From Alphaproteobacteria bacterium (GTDB taxonomy: Bacteria; Pseudomonadota; Alphaproteobacteria; UBA9219), in the NCBI GenBank assembly GCA_028693775.1, contig JAQUUS010000014.1, positions 1-13,131 of the forward strand: 13,131 bases of DNA, given 5' to 3'. A model generated the notes under the pieces. It worked only from the letters and a program-made list of their open reading frames with translations, was not told the DNA's origin and ran no database searches. Both the position numbers and the translations under genes were made by a program. Shown in pieces: positions 1 through 6,909 of this stretch (positions are counted from its first letter, which is position 1; every line of letters begins with the position of its first letter).

Positions 1-1
1 G

Positions 2-181
2 CAAAGCCGGGACCGCGCTTTTGTCGATTATCTGGACGGAATCGCCGATACGACCTATTACGCAGGGAAAGGAAAGCTTGTCGAACCTTGCCCAGATATT
101 CTTGAGCGCACACGGGGGCTCAGGCCGGTAACCGACGACAACATGGGTACCGAATGGCGGCACCCCTTCGGGCTTGAGTGA
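2..181 (+). CDS. 3' end of an unidentified protein gene (partial)
   Basis: An open frame enters from the left edge and runs 59 codons to a TGA at 179-181. The visible peptide ends in MGTEWRHPFGLE and has an ordinary soluble composition (Asp, Tyr, Arg, Gly) with no membrane segment. It is convergent with scpB: its stop codon touches the scpB stop codon with no base between them. Zero-gap convergence argues that the frame is real rather than chance, and the minus-strand frame crossing the same bases is the less convincing reading. I do not recognise the family, and too little is visible to assign a function. Confidence 0.5.
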   Translation, partial: QSRDRAFVDYLDGIADTTYYAGKGKLVEPCPDILERTRGLRPVTDDNMGTEWRHPFGLE

Positions 182-862
182 TCAATCGGCGGCGGCAGGT
201 TCCGCAGGAACTTCGTCTTCGTCGCTTTCCTCATGAATCCATGCGGCGAATTCTTCCTCCTCGGACGAATCCTCATGGGCCGTATCCGGGTCTTCTCCTT
301 CGCGGGGTAGATCCGAAATAACGGGACGCGGATCGAGCAGACCGGCGGCTTTCAGCTCATCGAGGCCGGGAAGGTCCTTCAGGGACGACAGGTTGAAATG
401 GCTCAGAAAATCGGGCGTTGTGGACCATGTGAGGGGACGGCCCGGCGTGTCGCGGCGCTTGCCCGGGCGAATCCAGCCGAGCTCCAGAAGAATATCCAGC
501 GTCCCACGGCTTGTTTCGACGCCGCGGATGCTTTCGATGTCGCCACGGGTCAGCGGTTGGTGATAGGCGATGATCGCCAGCACTTCTGCCGCCGCGCGCG
601 GAAGCTTGCGGCGCGGCTGGCGCGTGATTTTCATGTTCGGCGCAAGGTCGGGCGCTGTGCGAAAACTCCACTGGCCGTCGGTTTCCACGAGATTGACGCC
701 GCGTCCTTCGTATTGCGCCTTCAAGGCATCCAGAAGCGCGGGCATATCCGTTCCTTCGGGAAACTGGCGCGAAAGCAGCTCCGTCGTCGCCGGTTCCGAA
801 CTCGCAAAAATCACGGCTTCCAAAAGACGCAGGTCCGGGGTTTGATCGGGAGTATCGGTCAT
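182..862 (-). CDS. scpB: Segregation and condensation protein B (ScpB)
   Basis: ScpB is the kleisin-associated dimer subunit of the bacterial SMC-ScpAB condensin, which compacts and segregates newly replicated chromosomes in the nucleoid. The 226-residue product shows the family's two winged-helix domains. The first begins around residue 13 (LLEAVIFASSEPAT). The second lies at about 85-165 and contains the diagnostic stretches AEVLAIIAYHQPLTRGDIESI and RGTLDILLELGWI, followed by GRPLTW. The last 40 or so residues are a highly acidic tail rich in Glu and Asp, typical of alphaproteobacterial ScpB but variable in sequence. The ATG overlaps the scpA stop as ATGA (859-862), so translation is probably coupled and gives balanced subunits. 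Family identity is secure; the role of the acidic tail is unknown. Confidence 0.96.
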   Translation of the reverse strand: MTDTPDQTPDLRLLEAVIFASSEPATTELLSRQFPEGTDMPALLDALKAQYEGRGVNLVETDGQWSFRTAPDLAPNMKITRQPRRKLPRAAAEVLAIIAYHQPLTRGDIESIRGVETSRGTLDILLELGWIRPGKRRDTPGRPLTWSTTPDFLSHFNLSSLKDLPGLDELKAAGLLDPRPVISDLPREGEDPDTAHEDSSEEEEFAAWIHEESDEDEVPAEPAAAD

Positions 863-1668
863 TGTTCACTCTCAGGTTTTTCTTCGGTTTTTTCGCGGCG
901 GCGTACATAGATGGGCTCGTAGGTCCCGTCTTGCCGCAGTTCGATTTCGCCGCTCTTCGCCAACTCCAGCGTCGCGGCAAATGTGGAGGCTATGGCCGAA
1001 CGGACTTCCAGCGCTTCTTCCGCGTCCACAACGTCGGGCAGATAGCTTTGGAGAATGCTCCAGTCCGGCATCGTTCCGAGCAAATGGCGCATGCGCGAGA
1101 CGCTCTCCTCCAATCCGTAAAGCCGCGTTCTTTTGACGTTGTAGGCTTCGGGCTTCCTCCGCCGCGACGGCGCGCTGAGCGCGACCAGCAGATCTTGTAT
1201 CCTCAGGAAATAGATCGGCTTTTCTTCGATCTCCACAGGTTCGGGAATGCCTCGCAAGAAAACATCCGCACCTAGCTGCGGCCTCTCCTGAATTTGCTTC
1301 GCCGCCTTTTGCATCGCCTCAAGGCGCATCAACTGGAATTTCAGCGCCTCGGCCATCGCCGCAGGATTTTCCTGATCTTCGGGGCGCTCGGGCTCAGGCA
1401 ATAACAGGCGCGACTTGAGGTAGGCCAGCCATGCCGCCATGACAAGATAATCCGCCGCGATTTCTAGCCGCAGACGATGCGCTTCCGCAATATAGGCAAG
1501 GTATTGTTCCGCCAGCGGCAATATCTGAAGCTTGCCGAGATCGAGCTTCTGCTCACGCGCAAGCGTCAACAAAAGGTCGATCGGCCCTTCGAAGCCTTCC
1601 AGAGATACGACAAGGTCTGCCGCCTCTCCGTCCCGGTCCAATACCATATCTTCGGTTTCCGAACTCAT
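859..1668 (-). CDS. scpA: Segregation and condensation protein A (ScpA, kleisin)
   Basis: ScpA is the kleisin that bridges the SMC heads and binds a ScpB dimer, closing the condensin ring. From the chosen ATG (1666-1668) the protein is 269 residues, normal for the family. The hallmark N-terminal motif FEGPIDLLLTLAREQKLDL starts at residue 26, followed by LAEQYLAYI and AADYLVMAAWLAYLKSRLLL. The C-terminal part, with AEEALEVRSAIASTFAATLELAKSGEIEL, is the winged helix that contacts SMC. The frame stays open to 2106, but that extension lies opposite the prepilin peptidase gene and has no ScpA character, so MSSETED is taken as the start; a weak GGGACAG lies just upstream. scpB follows with a 4-base overlap. 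The nagZ/SPOR genes usual upstream in many alphaproteobacteria are not here; the neighbour is a divergent prepilin peptidase. Confidence 0.95.
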   Translation of the reverse strand: MSSETEDMVLDRDGEAADLVVSLEGFEGPIDLLLTLAREQKLDLGKLQILPLAEQYLAYIAEAHRLRLEIAADYLVMAAWLAYLKSRLLLPEPERPEDQENPAAMAEALKFQLMRLEAMQKAAKQIQERPQLGADVFLRGIPEPVEIEEKPIYFLRIQDLLVALSAPSRRRKPEAYNVKRTRLYGLEESVSRMRHLLGTMPDWSILQSYLPDVVDAEEALEVRSAIASTFAATLELAKSGEIELRQDGTYEPIYVRRREKTEEKPESEQ

Positions 1669-1710
1669 ATCTGTCCCAGAATCAATAACAGGCCGCAAGA
1701 TTATGAATAT

Positions 1711-1738
1711 TTCGCCCCGGAATCTACGGTTATATAAT
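1711..1738 (+). promoter_or_regulatory. Candidate promoter for the prepilin peptidase-murJ operon
   Basis: A perfect TATAAT at 1733-1738 is preceded at 16 bp by TTCGCC (1711-1716), a poor -35. A start near 1745 would give a leader of about 95 bases before the ATG at 1840. The -10 is strong but the -35 matches only half the consensus, so this is tentative. Confidence 0.35.
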
Positions 1739-1771
1739 CCATTACCATATGTTGCGTTCTTACTTCCATTT

Positions 1772-1798
1772 CGGGACAAAATGCACGATAACGTCCCG
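1772..1798. repeat. Inverted repeat in the scpA / prepilin peptidase intergenic region
   Basis: CGGGAC (1772-1777) and GTCCCG (1793-1798) form a perfect 6-bp inverted repeat with 15 bases between the arms. It lies downstream of the candidate TATAAT box, so it would be within the leader of the rightward operon. It could be an operator half-site pair, a leader hairpin or coincidence; there is no U-tract, so it is not a terminator. Confidence 0.35.
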
Positions 1799-1839
1799 GT
1801 CACCCTTCTATTCCTTGTTTCCAGACCCTTTTCAGAGCC

Positions 1840-2616
1840 ATGCATAGTTCCAACTACCATGTCATTGCCGACCTCCTGCATATTCTCGCCGGGGGCGGAA
1901 TCGGCCTGGTTTCCGCCAGCGTTGCCATGTTGTTCGGCTCCCGCTCGGCTGACAGGCTTCCCGGCGAAAGCCGCAGGCCCCAGTGCATCTACTGCTCGCG
2001 CCCCTTGTCCTGGCAGGACGCAACGCCTTTGCTCGGCTGGCTTCTCAGGCCGGGCCTCAGAAACCTTCCTTGTCCTTGCGGCCTCAAAACCGGCCTTTGG
2101 CAACAACCCGCCGCCGAAATCGCGGGCTTCGTTCTGGGCATGCTGGCCATGTACTTTCAGGACTGGTCTTTGCCCGCCATCCCTTTATGCCTTGGCATGG
2201 GTATTTTGCCCGCTATCGCTCTCATCGATTTTCATTTCAGGATCATTCCGGACGAGCTCAATGCCGCTTTGGGCCTTTGCGGGTTTTTCTTCATTCTCGC
2301 GCGCGGCGAGGATGTCTTTCTGGGGATGATTTCATCGTCAATTCTGCTTACGCTCGGGCTCTTTTTCGCCCTCGTTTATAGCCGATGGCGGCGAAAGGAA
2401 ATGCTGGGGCTGGGAGACGTCAAGTTCTTCGCCGCCTCCGGTTTGTGGCTTCATCCTCATACAGTGGCCACGTTTCTCGCTTTGGGCGGTATCTTCGGCC
2501 TGATTTTCAACCTTCTCTGGAGACGCATCAGCGAAGAAAAACAATTTCCCTTTGCCCCCGCTCTTTGCTTATCTCTGTTCGTTTGCGTCATTTACAAGCT
2601 GATTTGGATTCCATGA
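1840..2616 (+). CDS. Type IV prepilin peptidase, A24 family (PilD/GspO-like)
   Basis: This is an integral inner-membrane aspartyl protease that cleaves the leader of type IV prepilins or type II pseudopilins; full-length members also N-methylate the new N-terminus. The product has 258 residues. The two catalytic aspartates are visible: Asp130 in LIDFHFRIIPDELN and Asp193 in GLGD (190-193), with the family's usual spacing. The N-terminal cytosolic zinc-loop region is present (Cys49 and Cys52 in CIYC, then PLSWQDATPLLGWLLRPG), so the methyltransferase part is probably retained. The second cysteine pair reads CPC (78 and 80) instead of the usual CxxC. Hydrophobic helices run through 90-180 and 205-258. 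Its TGA overlaps the murJ ATG, so the two are translationally coupled. The ATG at 1840 has only a weak upstream AGAG. No pilin or secretion genes lie nearby, so the substrate is unknown. Confidence 0.9.
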   Translation: MHSSNYHVIADLLHILAGGGIGLVSASVAMLFGSRSADRLPGESRRPQCIYCSRPLSWQDATPLLGWLLRPGLRNLPCPCGLKTGLWQQPAAEIAGFVLGMLAMYFQDWSLPAIPLCLGMGILPAIALIDFHFRIIPDELNAALGLCGFFFILARGEDVFLGMISSSILLTLGLFFALVYSRWRRKEMLGLGDVKFFAASGLWLHPHTVATFLALGGIFGLIFNLLWRRISEEKQFPFAPALCLSLFVCVIYKLIWIP

Positions 2617-4175
2617 AATCCGGCTTTGCCCATTCCCTTTTTACGGTCAGCAGCCTCACCATCGTCAGCCGCATCGGCGGCTTCGTTCGCGATTCGCTGA
2701 CTGCGGTCTTTTTGGGCGCGGGGCCCGTCGCAGACGCCTTTTTTGTCGCGCAGCGCTTGCCCAACCTCTTCCGCAGCCTGTTTGCGGAAGGCGCCTTCTC
2801 GGCCGCCTTTGTGCCGCTCTATACGTCCGAACAGGAACGCAACGGCGATGAGGCCGCTCAACGCTTCGCCGGGCAAGCTTTGATGCTTTTGCTCACGGCA
2901 CTCCTGCCTTTCTCGGTCCTTGTCATGATGTTCATGCCGAAGGTCATGCTTCTGCTCGCTCCGGGGTTCGAAGACGAGCCGGAAAAATTCGCGCTGGCCG
3001 TTCGCTTCAGCACCATTACTTTTCCTTACCTCGCGTTGATTTCCGTTACCGCTCTGCAAACGGGCGTTTTGAATGCTCGCGGGCTTTTTGCGCCGGGCGC
3101 AGCCGCGCCGATCGCCTACAATATCGTGCTCATTCTGGGGCTGCTCGCCTCACAGCTTTTTGACTGGCAGGTGGGTTACACTTTGGCCTGGGCCGTTACG
3201 GTTTCGGGAGTCGTTCAGTGCGCATGGCTTGCTCTCAGCTGCCGGAACGCTCGCGCCAGCATTCCCATTTTGCGCCCGCAACTGAGCAAGGCCAGCTCTC
3301 TTCTCTTCCGCCGCATCGGCCCGGGCGCCGTGGGCGCGGGCGCGGCCCAGATCAACCTTTTGGTTTCGACCATCCTTGCTTCGACCCTTCCGACAGGCGC
3401 CGTTTCTTACCTCTTTTATGCGGATCGGCTGAACCAGCTTCCCTTGGGGATTGTGGGCATCGCCGTCGCGACCACGCTTCTGCCCCTTCTCTCACGCCAT
3501 GTCGAAACCGGGGACGAGGCCAAGATCCGCCACTTCAACAGCCGCGCTATCGAGTTTTGCCTTCTTTTGGGATTGCCTTCGATGGTGGGGCTGCTTGTCT
3601 TTGCGGAACCGATTATCGAAACGCTTTTCGAGCACGGCGCTTTTACGCACGGCGATACGCTTGCGACCGCTGCAACACTTCGCGCTTATGCGCTCGGTAT
3701 TCCCGGGTTTCTGCTCGTCAAGGTTTATGCTGCGGATTTCTTTGCGCGGCACGACACGAAGACGCCCGTTAAGGCCGCCATGCTGTCGATGGGCGCGAAC
3801 GTTCTTTTGTCTGTGGCCCTTTTGATTCCTCTCGGCCATATTGGCATCGCGCTCTCGAACAGCTTTGCCGTGACTTTGAACGCAGGACTGCATTATTACC
3901 ATCTGCGCAAGTCGCGCTTTCCTATCGGTAACAAATCTCTTCCGAAAAGCGTTGTTAAGATCGCCTTGTGCGCCACAGCCATGGCTGCCGTCGCCTTGCT
4001 TTCGCTTCAGGTATGGCATGCCTTTTCCCTGCACAGCCTGTCCCAAAAGATTCTCGCTTTGGGGGCTTTGATCGCCCTCTCGGGCGGCCTCTATGCGGCG
4101 GTCATTCTGGCAACGGGCGCTTTCAAGCTGGAAACGATTAAAAACATGCTCAAAGAGAAGCCTCCCAAAGCCTGA
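2613..4175 (+). CDS. murJ: Lipid II flippase MurJ (MviN)
   Basis: MurJ is a MOP-superfamily membrane protein that flips the peptidoglycan precursor lipid II across the cytoplasmic membrane. From the ATG at 2613 the protein has 520 residues, the expected size. The N-terminal block SRIGGFVRDSLTAVFLGAG, then ADAFFVAQRLPNLFR and FAEGAFSAAFVPLY, is diagnostic. Arg20, Arg26, Asp41 and Arg54 align with the functionally important E. coli residues Arg18, Arg24, Asp39 and Arg52, and Arg272 in YADRL corresponds to Arg270. About fourteen hydrophobic segments fill the rest. The frame is open back to 2385, but that extension lies over the prepilin peptidase in another frame and is hydrophilic. The 4-base ATGA overlap with the upstream gene supports 2613 as the start. 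trpS follows 98 bp downstream, an order common in alphaproteobacteria. Confidence 0.96.
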   Translation: MKSGFAHSLFTVSSLTIVSRIGGFVRDSLTAVFLGAGPVADAFFVAQRLPNLFRSLFAEGAFSAAFVPLYTSEQERNGDEAAQRFAGQALMLLLTALLPFSVLVMMFMPKVMLLLAPGFEDEPEKFALAVRFSTITFPYLALISVTALQTGVLNARGLFAPGAAAPIAYNIVLILGLLASQLFDWQVGYTLAWAVTVSGVVQCAWLALSCRNARASIPILRPQLSKASSLLFRRIGPGAVGAGAAQINLLVSTILASTLPTGAVSYLFYADRLNQLPLGIVGIAVATTLLPLLSRHVETGDEAKIRHFNSRAIEFCLLLGLPSMVGLLVFAEPIIETLFEHGAFTHGDTLATAATLRAYALGIPGFLLVKVYAADFFARHDTKTPVKAAMLSMGANVLLSVALLIPLGHIGIALSNSFAVTLNAGLHYYHLRKSRFPIGNKSLPKSVVKIALCATAMAAVALLSLQVWHAFSLHSLSQKILALGALIALSGGLYAAVILATGAFKLETIKNMLKEKPPKA

Positions 4176-4273
4176 TTTTAACCGATAAATCCGACGGATA
4201 TTTGTTTTATTTCAACGAAAAAATCATCTATGATGCCGCTCTTTCAGGCATTCAGGCTATTGATGGGCGTCCC

Positions 4274-5368
4274 ATGACAGAACAGGACCAATCCGACAAT
4301 TTATCGTACGACACGTTCGCCGCGTCCGTTAAGCGCAGCAAGGAGCTGGAGGCAGATCTCCAAAAAAATCCCAAGGCTCATTGCGTTCTCACGGGCGACA
4401 GGCCTACGGGCGATTTGCATATCGGGCATCTGTTCGGTTCGCTGCTTAATCGCGTGCGGCTCGCCAATTTGGGCGTTAACAGCTTTATTCTCATTGCCGA
4501 TTATCAGGTTCTGACCGACCGCGACGTTTTTGACCGCATTCGCGAATGCACGCTGAACCTGATGCTCGATTATATGTCGGTCGGGATCGATCCTGACCGC
4601 GACAACGTTTCCATATTTTGCCATAGCTGCATTCCGGAGCTGAATCAGCTTTTGCTTCCGTTCATGACTCTGGTGAGCGTCGCCGAGCTTGAACGCAATC
4701 CGACCGTGAAGGAAGAGATCGAGGCCGCCAAGCTGACGCGGCTGAACGCGGGTATGCTGGTTTATCCCGTGCATCAGGCGGCGGATATTCTGTTCTGCAA
4801 GGGAGATATCGTTCCCGTGGGCAAGGATCAATTGCCTCACATCGAGCTGACGCGCCAGATCGCCCGGAGATTCAATACCAAATATTGCCCGGACAAACCC
4901 ATTTTCCCGGAACCGCAGGGCCTGCTGAGCGACGCGCCGACCATTCTCGGCCTCGACGGAAGCCAGAAGATGAGCAAAAGCCGCAACAATTCCATCGCCC
5001 TCAAGGCAACCGAAGACGAGACGTCCAAGATTATCAAGACGGCCAAGACGGACTCCGAACGCCTGATTACCTATGAGCCCGAACGCAGGCCGGAAGTCGC
5101 GAACCTGATCGACATCGCCTCTTATGCCAGCGGCGTTCCTCAGGAAAAAATCGCGGCCGATATCGGAGACGGCGGCGCGGGCAAGCTGAAACAGTATTTG
5201 ACCGAAAGCCTCAATACCTTTTTGCGGCCCATCCGGACAAAACGCGCGGAGCTCGAAAAAGACATGGGCTATGTGAAAAAATGCCTCGAGAAAGGCAATA
5301 TGCGGGCCCGCGAGGTTGCCGTCGATACGCTGAACGACGTTCGCGACGCGATGAACATGTTCAGGTAA
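4274..5368 (+). CDS. trpS: Tryptophanyl-tRNA synthetase, GDRPTG-type subfamily
   Basis: This class Ic synthetase charges tRNA-Trp with tryptophan in the cytosol. The 364-residue product has the HIGH signature as LHIGH (residues 48-52) inside LTGDRPTGDLHIGHLFGSL, and KMSKS at 232-236 preceded by LGLDGSQ. Other family blocks are FILIADYQVLTDRDV, VSVAELERNPTVKEEI and VYPVHQAADILFCKGDIVPVG. The usual alphaproteobacterial enzyme reads like SGVQPTGNLHLGNYLGA; this one instead resembles the form I associate with streptococci and other Firmicutes. The first 30 residues (charged, Gln/Asp/Lys-rich) are extra. The frame extends to a TTG at 4202, but the ATG at 4274 is preferred because the catalytic domain starts only near residue 36. 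No clear Shine-Dalgarno precedes it, and a TATGAT at 4229-4234 could be a -10 without a good -35. The C-terminal helical anticodon region is intact. Confidence 0.94.
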   Translation: MTEQDQSDNLSYDTFAASVKRSKELEADLQKNPKAHCVLTGDRPTGDLHIGHLFGSLLNRVRLANLGVNSFILIADYQVLTDRDVFDRIRECTLNLMLDYMSVGIDPDRDNVSIFCHSCIPELNQLLLPFMTLVSVAELERNPTVKEEIEAAKLTRLNAGMLVYPVHQAADILFCKGDIVPVGKDQLPHIELTRQIARRFNTKYCPDKPIFPEPQGLLSDAPTILGLDGSQKMSKSRNNSIALKATEDETSKIIKTAKTDSERLITYEPERRPEVANLIDIASYASGVPQEKIAADIGDGGAGKLKQYLTESLNTFLRPIRTKRAELEKDMGYVKKCLEKGNMRAREVAVDTLNDVRDAMNMFR

Positions 5369-5387
5369 ACGAACCCGCCCTCTCGGG

Positions 5388-5412
5388 AAAAGGAAAAGCC
5401 TGCCTTTTGTTT
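5388..5412 (+). terminator. Weak candidate terminator between trpS and the convergent gene
   Basis: AAAAGG (5388-5393) pairs with CCTTTT (5403-5408), followed by GTTT. The stem is only 6 bp and A/T-rich. A palindrome GCCGAATTCGGC at 5423-5434 with a T7 run at 5443-5449, inside the convergent gene, could also stop trpS transcripts. Neither is convincing alone. Confidence 0.25.
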
Positions 5413-5416
5413 GGGA

Positions 5417-6325
5417 TTAAAGGCCGAATTCGGCGGACTGTCTTTTTTTCCTCAAATTCTTCCGCGCATCGCTTCCTGCCTCACTCTTTTGTTCGGCCCA
5501 ATGCGTATATAGCGCGTTAACTTCGGCTCCATATCCTTTCTCGGATAAAATATCGCGTGTTCTTGCGCGATAGGACGAAAAGGCATTGTTGGACGGCGGC
5601 GCGTTTAGAATCATCTCGCCCTCATCTTTCGGCCACGCCAACATGTAATTCGTAAATTCTTTCGGCGCCATGCTCGCCAACGCATGGGCAACTTCCATGC
5701 CGTCTGACACAATTCCTTTCTGTATCGGGAAAGGCAAATTCTCTAAAACTTTAATGATGGCAGGCCCCATGTTCTCTTTATCTTTATAGCGATCAAACTG
5801 CCGAATGGAGTCTATCCACAATGGCGCCTGTTTTTTTGGATTTTGCTCTTTGATAAGGGAAAAAGCTTCTTTTGGATCGGAAGAAACCAAAGCTCCAACA
5901 ACCTGAGAAATCAAAAAAGGCTGATCCGTTTTTTTCTGCTTGCGGATCAGCTGTCGCACAGCATCTTCCTGATTCCAAAAGACGAGCTCTTTTAGCGTAT
6001 CGCTGGTAAAGACAATCTGCCTTACGACGTCCTTTTTTTGCTCGTTGATCAGCGCAACCGTGACTTGGGCTTCGCCAAAAGTTGCATCGCTTTCATCGGG
6101 AGTTGGAGATTGCGCAAGAACCCCGATGACATCGGGGTATGTGAGAAGCATGATCTGATCCGGCCGAGGCAGCGAGGCAACGTATTTAACGCGCTCTGGT
6201 CCGGCCTGAATATTCCTGATGTTATCTTCTAATTCATAACCTCGTTCTGTCATTGCTCTGATCCGAACGGCTTCCTCGTCTTGCTGCTTTTGCCCCTCGG
6301 TTTTATATGCTTCCGTATAAATCAT
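5417..6325 (-). CDS. Hypothetical soluble protein, 302 residues
   Basis: I do not recognise this protein. It has no signal peptide, no membrane segment and no catalytic motif I can name. It is Lys/Glu/Gln-rich and reads as mostly alpha-helical, with recurring stretches of the form LP-x-x-D-x-x-xLL or ALASMAPKEFTNYMLAWP that suggest a helical-repeat scaffold, but I cannot assign a repeat family. The C-terminus is strongly basic (RKNLRKKRQSAEFGL). The ATG at 6323-6325 is preceded by AAGGAAC, a usable though close ribosome binding site. It converges on trpS with 48 bp between. Base composition is uneven: 5881-5940 has 23 G+C in 60 bases, while 5581-5640 has 35 and trpS at 5041-5100 has 38. The low-G+C central part hints at horizontal origin or fast evolution. 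Confidence 0.8.
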   Translation of the reverse strand: MIYTEAYKTEGQKQQDEEAVRIRAMTERGYELEDNIRNIQAGPERVKYVASLPRPDQIMLLTYPDVIGVLAQSPTPDESDATFGEAQVTVALINEQKKDVVRQIVFTSDTLKELVFWNQEDAVRQLIRKQKKTDQPFLISQVVGALVSSDPKEAFSLIKEQNPKKQAPLWIDSIRQFDRYKDKENMGPAIIKVLENLPFPIQKGIVSDGMEVAHALASMAPKEFTNYMLAWPKDEGEMILNAPPSNNAFSSYRARTRDILSEKGYGAEVNALYTHWAEQKSEAGSDARKNLRKKRQSAEFGL

Positions 6326-6365
6326 GTTCCTTGTTTCCCGCTTTGCCCATAATGCCTATCTTGTT

Positions 6366-6394
6366 AATATAGCTTTTCTTTTTAGTTGCGTCCA
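6366..6394 (-). promoter_or_regulatory. Candidate promoter for the 302-residue hypothetical gene
   Basis: On the minus strand TGGACG (6389-6394) and TATATT (6366-6371) are 17 bp apart. A start near 6359 would give a leader of about 34 bases before the ATG at 6325. Four of six bases match the -35 and five of six the -10 consensus. Confidence 0.35.
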
Positions 6395-6460
6395 TTTTCT
6401 CCAGCGACACATGCCGTTTCAAAGAGTTAACCGGCATACTCTTTTCTAAAAATAACAATG

Positions 6461-6500
6461 AAAATGAGCCCGGAGACATCCATCTCCGGGCTCATTTTTT
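6461..6500. terminator. Strong intrinsic terminator, 16-bp perfect stem
   Basis: The arms at 6461-6476 and 6483-6498 are perfectly complementary over 16 bp (core GAGCCCGGAGA), with a 6-base loop CATCCA. On the plus strand it is followed by a T run to 6500; on the minus strand the stem ends in TTTT and continues T-rich, so it can work in both directions. Its likely job is to end the transcript of the 46-residue gene, whose stop codon lies 60 bp upstream in minus-strand terms, and to insulate the next minus-strand gene. No plus-strand gene ends nearby. Confidence 0.9.
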
Positions 6501-6560
6501 GCGTCGAGGCTGGCTGCTAGGCATTCTCTCGTTCCGCTGACCTTCCGCGCTGGAAGAAGG

Positions 6561-6701
6561 TTAGCCGCACGTATCCTTCAGCACTTGGCCTTTTTTCTTT
6601 TGAGGCCTCGTCGCGCCGGGTTCCACATTCGCTTCTTCTGAGGATTTTTCGAGCCCCGGTCCGCCGGGCGCTTTTTTGACGTCTTGTTCGGTGTGCTTCA
6701 T
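6561..6701 (-). CDS. Small 46-residue protein with its own promoter and terminator
   Basis: I do not recognise a family. The ATG (6699-6701) is preceded by a strong Shine-Dalgarno, GGGGGAGGG, with 8 bases between GGAGG and the start. The frame runs 46 codons to TAA at 6561-6563. The peptide is highly charged and Pro/Gly/Lys/Glu-rich, starting MKHTEQDVKK, with PGGPG at 12-16, a KKK run at 36-38, and ending VLKDTCG with a single cysteine two residues from the C-terminus. It has no signal peptide or hydrophobic helix and is probably disordered. A near-consensus promoter (6767-6795) and a perfect terminator (6461-6500) bracket it, with a leader of about 59 bases, so it is a complete monocistronic unit. 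The RNA could alternatively or additionally act as a small regulatory RNA, but the ribosome binding site and clean frame favour translation. Confidence 0.7.
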   Translation of the reverse strand: MKHTEQDVKKAPGGPGLEKSSEEANVEPGATRPQKKKGQVLKDTCG

Positions 6702-6766
6702 GGTCTGTCCCTCCCCCTATTGTTTGGTTTGAGAAAACTCAGGCCCTGACCTACTTAACTTCGCGC

Positions 6767-6795
6767 AGTATACCCCCACCCCACCTTTGTCTCAA
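6767..6795 (-). promoter_or_regulatory. Near-consensus sigma-70-type promoter of the 46-residue gene
   Basis: On the minus strand TTGAGA (6790-6795) and TATACT (6767-6772) are exactly 17 bp apart, and each matches the consensus at four or five of six positions. The predicted start is near 6760. The spacer reads CAAAGGTGGGGTGGGGG on that strand, an unusual run of Gs. No other promoter in the window fits as well. Confidence 0.75.
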
Positions 6796-6909
6796 CCTTA
6801 AGGGCAAAGCGTTCACCAAATAAATTTCTGGACACTCAAAAATAAGAAAAAATCAGGTTCAGACTTTGGGGAGGAATTTTTTCCCATCGAACGAACTCTT
6901 ATTTCGAAC

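Noticed and set aside
1669..2106. N-terminal extension of scpA giving a 415-residue protein
   Set aside because: The extension lies opposite the prepilin peptidase gene and its leader region, has no ScpA similarity, and the family length and FEGPIDLLL position fit the start at 1668.
2385..2612. Longer murJ start adding 76 residues
   Set aside because: It overlaps the prepilin peptidase in another frame, is hydrophilic and unlike MurJ; the ATGA junction and alignment of Arg20/Arg26 support 2613.
4202..4273. TTG start of trpS at 4202
   Set aside because: The added 24 residues lie in promoter-like A/T-rich sequence and lack family similarity; ATG at 4274 already precedes the catalytic domain by 35 residues.
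5423..5434. Palindrome GCCGAATTCGGC as a regulatory operator
   Set aside because: It lies in the last codons of the 302-residue gene; more simply coding sequence, perhaps helping termination of trpS transcripts.
6303..6395. 30-codon leader frame before the 302-residue gene (GGAGA ribosome site, ATG at 6393-6395)
   Set aside because: The candidate promoter at 6366-6394 would start transcription inside it, so the ATG would not be in the mRNA; the peptide is Lys-rich low complexity.
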